This document shows, one piece after another, positions 44,306-54,042 of a stretch of DNA of 64,000 nt. The first letter of the stretch is position 1. Each line of letters opens with the position of its first letter. The notes under the pieces were generated by a model that was not told the origin of the DNA, ran no database searches, and saw nothing but the letters and a program-made list of their open reading frames with translations. A program made the position numbers and the translations under genes. The stretch is from Myxococcus terminator_A (GTDB taxonomy: Bacteria; Myxococcota; Myxococcia; Myxococcales; Myxococcaceae). The DNA is taken from positions 26,829 through 90,828 of the forward strand of contig JBLZWL010000004.1 in assembly GCA_049194865.1 (NCBI GenBank), read 5' to 3'.

Positions 44306-44474
44306 CGTGAGGCGCTCCACACTTGCCGTCCCCCAGGGGACACAGTGGGCGCCTGCGTTGACGAGCCCCTGACGGATCCTCGACCAAGGGACCTCGGGGG
44401 CTCGCCACTTTTCTTGCTCCTCGCGTGCGGACGTCTTTTCATGGCCCCCGCCGTAGTCAGCCCGGAGGAGTCCG

Positions 44475-45767
44475 TTGTCCAAGTGCATGAAGTGCGGTGC
44501 CATGCTGCCGCCCGTCGGAGAGTGCCCCGCCTGTGCCACCGCCAAGGCTCGCCCGCCCGCGCCTCCCGCGGTGCCGAGCCTGCTGGACCGCGACCTCCGC
44601 ATCGACCGCCGGACCGCCGAGCGCGACGAGGCGCCCACGCTCAGGGACCACGACTTCGTCCCGCCCTCGCCGCCGCCGTCCGTGGCACCGCTCGCCGGCC
44701 CGCTCCCGCCCCCCATGGCGCCCCGAGCCGCTCCGCCGCAGCAGCAGCCGGGCGTCAAGCGCCCCACGCCTCCAGGTATGACGCCCGCCCACCGGCCCGC
44801 GCCCGCCCACCCGGGCATCGCAGCGCCTCGCGCCGCCCCGCCGGCCCCGCCCGCCGCCCAGCCCACGTGGGCCCAGGGTGGTGGCGCCTTCGCCGCGGAG
44901 CTGCCACCCGCGCCGCCTCCTGCCCAGCCGTCCATGTCCCCCATGACGCCCGCGTACGGCACGCCTCCCCCGATGCGCGCCCAGACGGCGGCGCCCATCC
45001 CTGGCGTGGCGGCTCCGGCCCCCGGCCTGCCCCGGATGGCGGCTCCGGCGCCCGCTCCCAGCCTGCCCCGGATGGAGTCCCCGGCGACTCCCGCGCCCGG
45101 GCTGCCCCGGATGGAGTCGGCGGCTCCGGCCCCCGGCCTGCCCCGGACGGAGTCCCCCGCCGCGGCCCCCGTCAGCCTTCCTCCGCTGGAGTCCGTGGAC
45201 ACCCTTCCTGGGCTTCCGGTGATGGCGGAGAGCGCGCCTCGCGCGGAGAAGCCCCGCCCCCAGGCGGTCCGGACCGCGGCCCAGCCGGGCACGGCCGAGG
45301 TGCATGCGCGTCCCGCTTCGCTGTGGCGCCGGCTGCTCTCGTTCTCCATCGACACGGCGGCCATCGCTGGCGTGGCGTCGCTGTACATCACCCTCGCCTC
45401 GTCGGTGACGGGGACGAAGGCCCCCGCGGCCGGCCTGTCGGGCCTGGACGGCTTCATCGCGTGGCTGCGAGCGCTGCACACCGTGCTGCTGCCGGGCTTT
45501 TTCCTGGTGCTGATCCTGGCGCTCGTGTACTGCGCGGTGGCGGCCTTCCTCTGGAACGGACGCACGCTGGGCCGCCTGCTCCTGGGTCTTCGCCTGGTGG
45601 ACACACACGGAATGGCCCCCGCGCCGGGTCGGGCCATCGTGCGAGCGCTGCTCGCCAGCGTCTCCTTCGTCCTGTTCCTGGGTGGATTCTGGATGGCGCT
45701 GTTTGATCGCCGTGGACAGACGCTCCATGACAAGCTGACGTCCACCTTCGTCGTTCAACCGAGCTGA
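44475..45767 (+). CDS. RDD-family membrane protein with N-terminal zinc ribbon and Pro-rich linker
   Basis: A 430-residue protein. The start is a TTG at 44475, supported by GGAGGAG six bases before it; the next ATG would remove the first zinc-ribbon Cys. CMKCGAMLPPVGECPAC is a CxxC-x10-CxxC zinc ribbon (Cys4/7 and the later pair). Residues 30-280 are a Pro/Ala-rich linker with APGLPRMES-type repeats. The C-terminal 140 residues are an RDD domain: ASLWRRLLSFSIDTAAIAGVASLY (Arg and Asp), a second helix and RTLGRLLLGLRLVD with a final DKLTSTFVV. RDD proteins are poorly understood membrane proteins. Confidence 0.85.
   Translation: MSKCMKCGAMLPPVGECPACATAKARPPAPPAVPSLLDRDLRIDRRTAERDEAPTLRDHDFVPPSPPPSVAPLAGPLPPPMAPRAAPPQQQPGVKRPTPPGMTPAHRPAPAHPGIAAPRAAPPAPPAAQPTWAQGGGAFAAELPPAPPPAQPSMSPMTPAYGTPPPMRAQTAAPIPGVAAPAPGLPRMAAPAPAPSLPRMESPATPAPGLPRMESAAPAPGLPRTESPAAAPVSLPPLESVDTLPGLPVMAESAPRAEKPRPQAVRTAAQPGTAEVHARPASLWRRLLSFSIDTAAIAGVASLYITLASSVTGTKAPAAGLSGLDGFIAWLRALHTVLLPGFFLVLILALVYCAVAAFLWNGRTLGRLLLGLRLVDTHGMAPAPGRAIVRALLASVSFVLFLGGFWMALFDRRGQTLHDKLTSTFVVQPS
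45009..45157 (+). repeat. Coding repeat in the RDD protein linker
   Basis: Four imperfect copies of a 36-45-base unit encode AAPAPGLPRM(A/E)-type peptides. Copies share the core GGCCTGCCCCGGATGG or close variants. This is a low-complexity Pro-rich expansion, not a mobile repeat. Confidence 0.6.
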
Positions 45768-45817
45768 CCAACCGTTCATTGTGCCTTGCGGCCGCGGCCG
45801 TAAGATGCCGCGCCTAA

Positions 45818-48800
45818 ATGCCCGCCCGCCTCGCCCAGCTCCTCGTCTCACGCATGCTCCTTTCCCAGGAGAAGGCGGGAGAGTTGTTGCGACACCAGCA
45901 GGCGCAGGGCGGGCACCTGGACACGGTGTTGCTGGAGCAGGGCCTCGCGAGCGAGACGGACGTGCTCGCGTTGCTCGGTGACGTCGCCGGCTTCCGGGCG
46001 GTGAACCTGGTCGACTTCGAGCCGAACGCCGAGGTCGCCTCCTTCATCCCGCCGAAGATCGCCGAGCGGCTCAGCGTGGTGCCGCTCTCGCTGGATGGGC
46101 AGACGCTGCACGTCGCCTGCGCGTATCCGGTGCCGAAGAAGGAGCTGGACGAGGTCGGCTTCCTGCTGGGCCGGCCGCTCGAGCTGTGGGTGGCCGCCGA
46201 GGTGCGGATCCGCGAGTGGATTTCCACCATCTACCGCCAGCCCCTGTCGCCGCGCTTCATCCAGCTCGTCGCCGCGCTGGACCCGGAGAAGCAGCTCCCG
46301 ATTACCCCTCCGCCGCCTCCTCCGCCCGATGAGGCGTCCCTCACGGTGGAGATGGTGGAGCGACTGGCTCGCTCGGTGGCGAGGGAGCCGTTGGCCGCCG
46401 AGGCCCGGCCCGCGCCGAAGGAGCCGTCCGCGCCCCAGCGGCCACCTCCGCCGCCTCCGGCCGAGACCACGGTGTCCGCGCCCCAGCGGACTCCTCCGCC
46501 GCCTCCGGCCGAGACCACGGTGTCCGCGCCTCAGCGGCCACCTCCACCGCCTCCGCCCGATACGGCGTCCGCGCCGCCTCCCGCCTTCGTCCGCGCGCCC
46601 CTGCGCCTGAACATGCCGGCCGCCGAGCGCCCCGCCGCCGCTCAGCCGCAGCGTCCGCCACAGCCGCCCGTCGTGACGTCGACGCCGTCGAGGCCAGACA
46701 CCCGCCCGGCCCAGCCGCCCGTCCTCACCACCACACCTCCCGCCGCACAGCCCGCGCCGCGAGGCGCTCCGGCGAGCGCGCCCGTCGCGCAGCCCCCCGT
46801 CGCGCCGCCGGCCCGAGCCGTCGAGACCACAACGACGCGAGTCGCTCCCGCCGCGACGCAGGGAACCCCGGCCGGAGGGGTGCCGCCCACCGCGCAGCCC
46901 ACGTCGCGTCCCGCTGACGTCGCGCAGTTCCCGGCGCGCCCCGCCGACACCGCGCAGCCCGCGTCGCGCCCGGCTGACACCACGTCCCGTCCCGCCGCTC
47001 CGTCGACGACGCAGCCCAACGGCGCGCAGCCTGGAGCCCGCCCCGCGACGGCACCGGCCGCTCGTCCCGCTGGGGCGCAAACGGGAGCGCCGCAGGTGTG
47101 GCCTCCGGCGCCGCCCGTGCAGCCCGGTACGGCACCCCAGGTCTGGCCTCCGGGCCCTCCGGCGCCACCGGCCCTCGCGGACGCACTGCCTCCGCCCACG
47201 CTCCGCTTCGGCTCTCCGCTGTCGGGAACACGTCCGGACGCGCCCCTGCCGATGCAGCCGCCGCGCCCGAATGAGCCGGCGTTCATCGTCTTCCCCAATC
47301 CGAACAAGGCGCAGCCCACCCCGGCGCCGGTCCGCGCGCGTCCCGCCGAGCCGGAGGCCCGGCCCGCCGCCGTGTCGCCCGCCTCGCAGGAGGTTCCGGA
47401 ATGGACGCTGGCGCAGGCGCGCGCGGCGTTGAAGGAGTCCACCAAGGACCGCGACCGCTTGATGGATGTGGCGCTGCGCTTCGGCCGGCGCACGTTCGAT
47501 TACGTGGCGGCCTTCGCGGTGCTGCGTGGCGCGGCGGTCGGCTGGGACGGTCGTGGCGAGGGCATGACGGGCGAGGGACTGGCCCAGGTGTCCGTGCCGC
47601 TCGACGCGAGCAGTGTCTTCCGCACCGTGGCCGTGACGCGAGGCAGCTACGCGGGCCCGCTGCCTCCGGACGCGCTCACGCGGCACTACCTGGAGCTGTT
47701 CGGCCGCCAGACGCCGCGCACCGTCTTCCTGTACCCGGTGGAGGTGAAGGGCCGGTTGGTGGCCATCCTCTACGGGGACTGTGGACAGAAGCCGATGAGC
47801 CAGCGCCGGCTGTCGGACTACATCCTGTTCTGCCAGGACCTGTCCTCGGCCTTCCAGGAGCTCATCCTGTTCCGCAAGCAGCGCGTCACCGAGCCGCGCG
47901 CGCCGGAAGAGGACATCTCCATCGACGTGGACGTGCCTGTCGCGTCCGCGCCGGTCCCCGCGCCCGCGGTGGTGGCGGGACTGGGCTGGGGCCCCTTCTT
48001 CGGCCGAGGCACCTCCGGCACCATCGGACGTGCCGCCGCATCACCGCCGCGCGCGCAGTCGCAGGAAGAGCGCCCGCCTCCGGACTTCGCGCCGCTGCTG
48101 CGCCGACTCACCGGTCCGGACGCCGCGCAGCGCTCCAACGCGATGGTGGAGCTGGCGCGCTCGCCCGAGGCCAGCGCCCGCGTGCTGGCCCAGCACTTCC
48201 CCGGCCCCACCGCATGGAGCCGGCTGCCCGTCGTCGAGCTGCCCGAGGCGGACGAGCTGGGACCGATTCCCGCCGCGATGTCGCGCCTGGGGCGTCCGGC
48301 CGCACAGGCCCTGTCACCGCTGCTGGATTCGCAGGACGCGGACACGCGCTACTTCGCGCTGCTCACGGCGGGCAACCTGCCCTACGTGGAGTTGGTGGAT
48401 GGGGTGCTGCGCGGGCTGTTCGACCTGGAGCCGGACATCTCCAGCGCCGCGCGCGTGGCCGCCGCCGCGCTCAAGCAGTTGCCTCGGTTGGACTCGGCGC
48501 TGCGCGAGCTGCGTCAGGAGCTGAGCAGCCGGGACATGATGCGTCGCGCGCTGGCCGCCAGGGCGCTGGGCACGCTGCATGACCGCGAAGCTGTCGAGGG
48601 CCTCATCCAGCTCACGAGCAGCGACGACGAGATGTGCGCCCAGGCCGCGGCGGAAGCCCTGCGCGAAGTGACGCGCATGCCGCTGGGCCTCAGCCCGAAG
48701 CAGTGGGCGACGTGGTGGCTGGAGAACCGCAGCCGGCGCCGCGCGGACTGGCTCATCACCGCCTTGCGCCACCGCGAGCTCGACGTGCGGCTCGCCGCCA

Positions 48801-48940
48801 TCGAGGAGCTGAGCCGCGCGCTGAACGACACGCTCGGCTACTACGCGGACGCGCCCGAGTCGGAGCGCGAGGTGGCCGCCCGTCGCTGGGAGGCCGCGGC
48901 CGTGGACCCGGCCAACGCGCGCCGGTTGGGCATGCTTTAG
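45818..48940 (+). CDS. GspE N-domain (T2SSE_N/MshEN-like) protein with Pro-rich linker and C-terminal HEAT repeats
   Basis: A 1,040-residue cytoplasmic protein. Residues 1-150 match the T2SSE_N/MshEN domain of type II secretion ATPases (LGQLLVS-like start, LLVSRMLLSQEKAGELLRHQQ, LDTVLLEQGLASETDVL, VNLVDFEPNAEVASFIPP, LSLDGQTLHVACAYP); MshEN domains are known to bind cyclic di-GMP. Residues 150-540 are Pro-rich, with three near-identical APQRPPPPPPAETTVS units. Residues 540-700 include a GAF-like region (TFDYVAAFAVLRGAAVGWDGRG, YPVEVKGRLVAILYGDCG). The last 250 residues are HEAT repeats. No ATPase motor is present, so this is a sensor/scaffold, not a secretion ATPase. Confidence 0.78.
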   Translation: MPARLAQLLVSRMLLSQEKAGELLRHQQAQGGHLDTVLLEQGLASETDVLALLGDVAGFRAVNLVDFEPNAEVASFIPPKIAERLSVVPLSLDGQTLHVACAYPVPKKELDEVGFLLGRPLELWVAAEVRIREWISTIYRQPLSPRFIQLVAALDPEKQLPITPPPPPPPDEASLTVEMVERLARSVAREPLAAEARPAPKEPSAPQRPPPPPPAETTVSAPQRTPPPPPAETTVSAPQRPPPPPPPDTASAPPPAFVRAPLRLNMPAAERPAAAQPQRPPQPPVVTSTPSRPDTRPAQPPVLTTTPPAAQPAPRGAPASAPVAQPPVAPPARAVETTTTRVAPAATQGTPAGGVPPTAQPTSRPADVAQFPARPADTAQPASRPADTTSRPAAPSTTQPNGAQPGARPATAPAARPAGAQTGAPQVWPPAPPVQPGTAPQVWPPGPPAPPALADALPPPTLRFGSPLSGTRPDAPLPMQPPRPNEPAFIVFPNPNKAQPTPAPVRARPAEPEARPAAVSPASQEVPEWTLAQARAALKESTKDRDRLMDVALRFGRRTFDYVAAFAVLRGAAVGWDGRGEGMTGEGLAQVSVPLDASSVFRTVAVTRGSYAGPLPPDALTRHYLELFGRQTPRTVFLYPVEVKGRLVAILYGDCGQKPMSQRRLSDYILFCQDLSSAFQELILFRKQRVTEPRAPEEDISIDVDVPVASAPVPAPAVVAGLGWGPFFGRGTSGTIGRAAASPPRAQSQEERPPPDFAPLLRRLTGPDAAQRSNAMVELARSPEASARVLAQHFPGPTAWSRLPVVELPEADELGPIPAAMSRLGRPAAQALSPLLDSQDADTRYFALLTAGNLPYVELVDGVLRGLFDLEPDISSAARVAAAALKQLPRLDSALRELRQELSSRDMMRRALAARALGTLHDREAVEGLIQLTSSDDEMCAQAAAEALREVTRMPLGLSPKQWATWWLENRSRRRADWLITALRHRELDVRLAAIEELSRALNDTLGYYADAPESEREVAARRWEAAAVDPANARRLGML

Positions 48941-49034
48941 AGAACTCGACGGGGCCCTGTCGTTCCCGACGCGTAGGGGCTCTACCGGAAGGCGGCCATC
49001 CAATGGCCCGGAACTCGCTCGGTGCGAGCGCTGT

Positions 49035-49445
49035 TCAACCGTCCTCGCTCGCCCACGCCGCGCGGAGATTGGCGACCATTCGCAGGGCATCCGCATCAGA
49101 GGCGGACCGGGCCAGTGATTCGGCTCGTGCCAGGCACGAACGTGCGCTGTCTGCCTCACCTGACCTCCAGCGGACGCTCGCCAACGCGAGCAGCGGGAGT
49201 GGCTCGCCATCCGCGGTAGCAACTGCTTCCTCGTAGTAGAGCGCTGCCTGCGAAAGTCTCCCGGCCACCTCGCAGTGGAGGCCCGCAGTTCTGGCCAGGG
49301 TGGATGTGTTGGCTGGCCTTTCCTTGTCCGACCGGGTGCGAGCCAGCGCGGCTTCCAGGCAAGCGATGCCCTCGGCTGTCCTGCCCGCCTGGGCAAGCCT
49401 GGACGCGGTGCGAAGGGGATTCTCGTCAGTCACGATGACAGCCAT
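49035..49445 (-). CDS. Small TPR-type protein
   Basis: A 136-residue protein from the ATG at 49445, or 150 residues from the ATG at 49487. It has three helix-pair repeats: PLRTASRLAQAGRTAEGIACLEAALARTR, TLARTAGLHCEVAGRLSQAALYYEEAVATAD and LLALASVRWRSGEADSARSCLARAESLARSAS (quoted per repeat), typical of TPR. No signal peptide. It lies alone between the MshEN-like gene (convergent) and the histidine kinase (divergent). Confidence 0.62.
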   Translation of the reverse strand: MAVIVTDENPLRTASRLAQAGRTAEGIACLEAALARTRSDKERPANTSTLARTAGLHCEVAGRLSQAALYYEEAVATADGEPLPLLALASVRWRSGEADSARSCLARAESLARSASDADALRMVANLRAAWASEDG

Positions 49446-49555
49446 CTTAAGCGTGCCCGAAAGAGCCAAGCCATCAACCGGGGCCATGCCCCTCAGAGCC
49501 GAACGTCGTCCCGGACTATGCTGGCGCGCGTGACACGGGCACGAGACAGAACGCC

Positions 49556-51097
49556 ATGACGAGCGGGATGTGGATCAGCATCATCGCCTGCGCCGGCCAG
49601 CTCGCGCTCGCGGGACTGGCGCTGGCGCGCGTGGGGCGCAGCCCGCTGGCGCTGCCCCTGTCCCTGCTGTCCATCGCCCTCTCCACCTGGAACTTCACCG
49701 CCTTCGCGCTGGAGCGCTCGGGTGAGCCCGGCTGGAGGCTGGTGGGCTTCACCGCCGCGCTGATGACGGTGCCGTGCACCCTGCACTTCGCCCTCGCCTT
49801 CGTGGGACGACGTCGGCGCTCGGCCTGGGCCATGTTCGGCACCTACGCCGTCTTCGGCGCGCTGGCGATGACGATGCTCGCCGCGCTCGGCGCCCCCTCA
49901 CTGGCCGCTCGACTGCTGACGCTGCGCTTCGGCATCTTCGTCACCGTGCTGGTGGCACCGCCGCTCGGCGCCGGCTTCGCGCTGCTGGTCCTCCACCTGC
50001 GTGAAGCACGGCACCCCGATGAACGCGCCCGCGCCGGGCTCATGGTGCTCGGGCTGACGCTGCTGGTCGCCCTGCTGCTGACGGAGCTCGCGGTGGAGCT
50101 GGGACTGCGGCAGGTGCCTCGGCTGGGCAACCTGGGCACGCTCCTGGGCCTCCCCGTCATGGCCACGGCGTCACTGCGCTTCGGACTCTTCGGCAGGGAT
50201 TTGGGCGAAGGGACGCCGCGCATGGCGCTGCACGCGGCGACCCTGGCCGGCGTGGGCGTGCTGGCCTACCTCACCGTCTTCCGCCTCTTCGCCGCGCAGG
50301 TCGGCGCCCTCGTCGTCTTCACCACGGCCATCACCTTCGCGCTGCTCGCCGCCACGCGCCGAGGCGTCACCGCGTACGTCACCCGCGGCGAGCGCATGGA
50401 GCGCCTGGCCACGCTGGGCCGCTTCTCCGCGCAGATGGCGCATGACCTGAAGAACCCCATCGCCGCGCTCAAGGGCGCCGCGCAGTACCTCAAGGAAGAA
50501 CACGCACGCGGCCAGTCCTCGGACACTCACGGCGAGTTCCTCGACCTGATGCTGGAGCAGGTGGAGCGGCTCGGGCGCGTGGTGGACACGTACCAGCGGC
50601 TCGCGCGCGTGGAGCCCCTCCCCCACCCGGTGGACCTGGGACGACTGGTGGAAGGAGTCCTGTCCCTCCAGTCCTTCGCGAGCCCAGGTCAGGTCTCCAT
50701 CGTCCGCGAGCTGGAGCCGGACCTGCCGCCATGCTCGGGGGACGCCGACCTGCTGGCCAACTCGGTGGAGAACCTGGTGCGCAACGGCGTGGAGGCCATG
50801 CCCGGTGGCGGCACCCTCACGGTGCGCACGCTGCGGGACGGGCTTGCCGTGGCCGTGGAGGTGGAGGACACCGGCGAGGGCATGGACGCGCGCACCCGAG
50901 AGCGGGCCTTCGACGACTTCTTCACCACCAAGGCGGCGGGCAGCGGGCTCGGGCTGGCCTTCGTGCGACGGGTGGTGGAGGCACACGGCGGCACGGTGAG
51001 TCTGACAAGCCGAGAGGGGCACGGTACGGTGGTGCGCCTGACCCTGCCGAGAGAAGTGCGGCAGGTCGGGAGTGGGTCTGAAGGAGAAGCCGCGTGA
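49556..51097 (+). CDS. Membrane histidine kinase, partner of the NtrC-type regulator downstream
   Basis: A 513-residue sensor kinase. The N-terminal 270 residues have about eight membrane helices (7TM-like sensor region). The dimerisation/phosphoacceptor region is GRFSAQMAHDLKNPIAALKGAAQYL with His296. The ATPase domain has NSVENLVRNGVEAMPGGG (N box), DTGEGMDARTRERAFDDFFTTKAAGSGLGLAF (G1/F/G2 boxes). It resembles NtrB-like kinases without a PAS domain. Its stop overlaps the regulator start (ATGA), so it forms a two-component pair with it. Confidence 0.93.
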   Translation: MTSGMWISIIACAGQLALAGLALARVGRSPLALPLSLLSIALSTWNFTAFALERSGEPGWRLVGFTAALMTVPCTLHFALAFVGRRRRSAWAMFGTYAVFGALAMTMLAALGAPSLAARLLTLRFGIFVTVLVAPPLGAGFALLVLHLREARHPDERARAGLMVLGLTLLVALLLTELAVELGLRQVPRLGNLGTLLGLPVMATASLRFGLFGRDLGEGTPRMALHAATLAGVGVLAYLTVFRLFAAQVGALVVFTTAITFALLAATRRGVTAYVTRGERMERLATLGRFSAQMAHDLKNPIAALKGAAQYLKEEHARGQSSDTHGEFLDLMLEQVERLGRVVDTYQRLARVEPLPHPVDLGRLVEGVLSLQSFASPGQVSIVRELEPDLPPCSGDADLLANSVENLVRNGVEAMPGGGTLTVRTLRDGLAVAVEVEDTGEGMDARTRERAFDDFFTTKAAGSGLGLAFVRRVVEAHGGTVSLTSREGHGTVVRLTLPREVRQVGSGSEGEAA

Positions 51098-52503
51098 GCG
51101 AGGCGTTGAAGGGGACCGTGCTGCTGGTGGACGACGACCCGGCGGTGGCCAAGGTGCTGGGCGCATTGCTGTCCCAGGCGGGGCTGACGACGCACGCGGC
51201 GCGTGACGGGAAGGAGGCGCTCGCGATGCTGGAGCGCAAGCCCGTGGACGTGGTGGTGAGCGACGTGCGCATGCCCGGCATGGACGGGATGCAACTGCTG
51301 ACCGAGGTGGCCCGGGGCTGGCCCGACGTCCCCGTCATCCTGCTCACCGCGCATGGCACCGTGCCGCTGGCGGTGGAGGCGATGAAGGCGGGCGCGGCGG
51401 ACTTCGTGCTCAAGCCCTTCGACCGGGAGGAGATTCTCTTCACCATCCGCAAGGCGCTCTTGCGCGCGCAAGGTGAGGCGGCGAACGAGCCGCTGCGCAC
51501 GCCGAGCGCGTTCGTCGGTGGCAGCCGGAAGATGGCGGAGGCCCAGGCGCTGCTGGCGAAGGCGGCCACGGGCATGGCCACCGTGCTGCTGCGCGGCGAG
51601 TCCGGCACGGGCAAGGAGCTGGCGGCGAAGGCGGTGCACGACGGCAGTCCGCGACACGCGGGCCCCTTCGTGAAGCTGCACTGCGCGGCGCTCCCCGACA
51701 CGCTGCTGGAGAGCGAGCTGTTCGGCTACGAGAAGGGCGCGTTCACCGGCGCGGCCACGCGCAAGCCCGGCCGGGTGGAGCTGGCTCACGGCGGCACGCT
51801 GTTCCTGGACGAAGTGGGAGACATCTCCCTCTCCGTGCAGGTGAAGCTGCTGCGAGTCATCCAGGAGCGCGAGCTGGAGCGACTGGGCGGCACGCAGACG
51901 GTGAAGGTGGACGTCCGCTTCGTCGCCGCCACGCACCAGCCGCTCGAGGACCTGGTGAAGGCGGGGCGCTTCCGCGAGGACCTCTTCTACCGGCTCAACG
52001 TGGTGCCGCTGTGGCTGCCCGCCCTGCGCGAGCGGCCCGAGGATATCGAGCCCCTGGCGCGACACTTCCTGGACGTCCACGCGAAGACGAACAGGAAGCC
52101 GCCCTTCACGCTCACCGACGAGGGGCTCGCGGTGATTCAGGCCCAGCCCTGGCCGGGCAACGTGCGCCAGCTCCAGAACTTCTTGGAGCGGCTGGTGGTG
52201 CTCGCGGACGGCCAGACGCTGACGGGCGAGGACGTCTCACGCGAGCTGGCCCGCCAGCCCGGCCTCTCCGCCCCCGTCCTCACGCCGCCCCAGGGCACCA
52301 CGGCCGTGCCAATGGCGACGAGCGCGCAGCCCGGGGGCACGGAGTCGGGCCGCACGCTGGAGTCCCAGCGCAAGGACACGGAGAAACAGGCCCTCGTCGA
52401 TGCCCTGCGGCGCGCGGGAGACAACCGCACGCTCGCGGCGCGGCTGCTCGGCATCAGCCGTCGGACGCTCTACAACAAGCTGGAGGAGCACGGCCTCGTG
52501 TAG
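51094..52503 (+). CDS. NtrC-family sigma-54-dependent response regulator
   Basis: A 469-residue activator with the full three-domain layout. Receiver: VLLVDDDPAVAK and Asp57 in VVVSDVRMPG, with LTAHG and LKPF. AAA+ domain: LLRGESGTGKELAAKAVH (Walker A), ESELFGYEKGAFTGAATRKPGR with an intact GAFTGA sigma-54 loop, GGTLFLDEVGDISL (Walker B) and FREDLFYRLNVVPL. C-terminal Fis-type HTH: NRTLAARLLGISRRTLYNKLEEHGL. It needs sigma-54 for transcription. The target is unknown; no clear -24/-12 promoter was confirmed in the window. Confidence 0.94.
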   Translation: MSEALKGTVLLVDDDPAVAKVLGALLSQAGLTTHAARDGKEALAMLERKPVDVVVSDVRMPGMDGMQLLTEVARGWPDVPVILLTAHGTVPLAVEAMKAGAADFVLKPFDREEILFTIRKALLRAQGEAANEPLRTPSAFVGGSRKMAEAQALLAKAATGMATVLLRGESGTGKELAAKAVHDGSPRHAGPFVKLHCAALPDTLLESELFGYEKGAFTGAATRKPGRVELAHGGTLFLDEVGDISLSVQVKLLRVIQERELERLGGTQTVKVDVRFVAATHQPLEDLVKAGRFREDLFYRLNVVPLWLPALRERPEDIEPLARHFLDVHAKTNRKPPFTLTDEGLAVIQAQPWPGNVRQLQNFLERLVVLADGQTLTGEDVSRELARQPGLSAPVLTPPQGTTAVPMATSAQPGGTESGRTLESQRKDTEKQALVDALRRAGDNRTLAARLLGISRRTLYNKLEEHGLV

Positions 52504-52510
52504 TCGTGGC

Positions 52511-53899
52511 TCACGCCGCCCCCTCCACCCCCGGGGTGGCGGCCTCGCTCAGGGCATCCAGCTCCTCGTGGAAGTTCTGGATGAGCACATGCGGGTCGGG
52601 CACGCGGAGGACATCCGCGGCCACGCCCATCGTCACCTGCCCCGCGTAGCTGAACAGGCTCACGCCCAGCCCGAGGTGCCCCGCCTGCGGCACCCAGAAC
52701 GTCAGCTCTCGCAGCGTCACGCCCGCCAGGGACACCGGCTGCCGGGGGCCCGGGACATTCGTGGCCACCAGCGAGGCCTTCATGCCGAAGGCATCCACCA
52801 CCGCGCGCTCCACCGGCGCCGGCGTGTACCCCAACAACCCCAGCGCGCCGAACGTCACCACCGCCTCCGGGGACTTCTTCACCAGGCCCATGCGCCGCGA
52901 CAGCTCCGCCAGCCGACGCCGGGGGTCTTCGAGGTGCACGGGCAGGCGCAGGAACACCAGACCGAAGCGGTTGCCGAGGTCGCGAGGAATGGGCTCATCC
53001 AGGGGCCGCAGGTTCACCGGAACGAGCGCATGCAAATCCTCGGGAGGAACGTTCCGAGCCTCCAGGTAGCGCCGCAGCGCGCCCGTCAGCACCGCGAGCA
53101 GCACGTCGTTCACCGTGCCCCCCAGCGCACGGCCGAGGACTTTCACGCGCTCCAGGGGAATGGGCGACGACCACGCCGCGCGCTTCTGCGTCCCCAGCGG
53201 CCCGCGCAGCGGCGTACGGGGGTCCGGTGAAATCACCATCAGCTTGCCGAGCGCCGCCGCGCTGAGCGCCCCTTGCCGCACCAGGTCTCCAGCCAGGATG
53301 GGCTCGGCCACCAGCTCCGCGCCCTTGCGCAGCACCGTCCGCGCCGTCCCCGCCACCGCGCGCGCGCCGCGCATCCACCGCTCCAGCCCGCTCGACGGAG
53401 CCCTCGTGCGCTCACGCGGAGCCTCGGCGTCCGTCACCTCGCCATCCGTGAGCGACAGCAGCAGGCGCGCCAGGGCGATGCCATCGGAGATGCAGTGGTG
53501 CAACCGCGCCAGCAGGATGTCTCCACCCCGCGCGCCCTCGAGCACGTGGAACTGCCACAGGGGCCGCGAGCGGTCCAACGGCGTGCTCATCCACTCGCTC
53601 ACCAGCGCCTCTTGCGCGGCGCGGTCGCCAGGGGCGGGGACAGGGAGGCGCAGCAGGTGCGCGTCGAGGTCGAGGTCCAACGCCTCCTCCCACTGCGGAG
53701 CGCCCAGCAGTCCTGGCACCACGCGCTGGCGGAAGCGAGGGTAGCGGTCCACCAGGCGCGTGCGGGTGTGGTCGCGCAGCCGCTCGAAGTCCACCTTGCC
53801 CTCGAAGAAGAGCACGGCCGTAATCATCATCAGATTCGCGGGCTCCTCCATGTGGAACCACAGCGCATCGACGCTCGCCATCCGCTCGTGTGTCGCCAT
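52511..53899 (-). CDS. WS/DGAT/MGAT-family O-acyltransferase
   Basis: A 462-residue wax ester synthase / diacylglycerol acyltransferase-type enzyme. The start at 53899 gives MATHERMASVDALWFHMEEPANLM, where the family usually begins MSxxDxxFL-like. The active-site motif HHCISDG (HHxxxDG, His134/135, Asp139) is intact, as is the late NVPGPRQPVSLAG. It transfers acyl groups from acyl-CoA to alcohols or diacylglycerol to make neutral lipid stores. In myxobacteria lipid bodies form during development, so a role there is possible but inferred. It runs convergently to the NtrC-type regulator. Confidence 0.92.
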   Translation of the reverse strand: MATHERMASVDALWFHMEEPANLMMITAVLFFEGKVDFERLRDHTRTRLVDRYPRFRQRVVPGLLGAPQWEEALDLDLDAHLLRLPVPAPGDRAAQEALVSEWMSTPLDRSRPLWQFHVLEGARGGDILLARLHHCISDGIALARLLLSLTDGEVTDAEAPRERTRAPSSGLERWMRGARAVAGTARTVLRKGAELVAEPILAGDLVRQGALSAAALGKLMVISPDPRTPLRGPLGTQKRAAWSSPIPLERVKVLGRALGGTVNDVLLAVLTGALRRYLEARNVPPEDLHALVPVNLRPLDEPIPRDLGNRFGLVFLRLPVHLEDPRRRLAELSRRMGLVKKSPEAVVTFGALGLLGYTPAPVERAVVDAFGMKASLVATNVPGPRQPVSLAGVTLRELTFWVPQAGHLGLGVSLFSYAGQVTMGVAADVLRVPDPHVLIQNFHEELDALSEAATPGVEGAA

Positions 53900-54042
53900 G
53901 CCTCGCGTGCCTCCCCTCGCGCTCAGACCGTGCCCCATCCGTCAGGGACACGTCATGATGGCGCAGGATGCCCTCGCGTTGCTCGCGGACTTTCAGGGCC
54001 GAGCCCGGGAGCCGACGTCCCCTCGCCCGCCAGGGAGCCGCG

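Noticed and set aside
45848..47686. Minus-strand open frame of 612 codons across the T2SSE_N/HEAT gene
   Set aside because: Composition is Arg/Gly-rich and reflects the opposite strand's Pro-rich repeats; no ribosome site or family motif.
51094..52503. Naming the sigma-54 activator after a known Myxococcus regulator such as HsfA
   Set aside because: Domain layout and kinase partner are shared by many NtrC-like proteins in the group, and nothing in the sequence separates one paralogue from the others.
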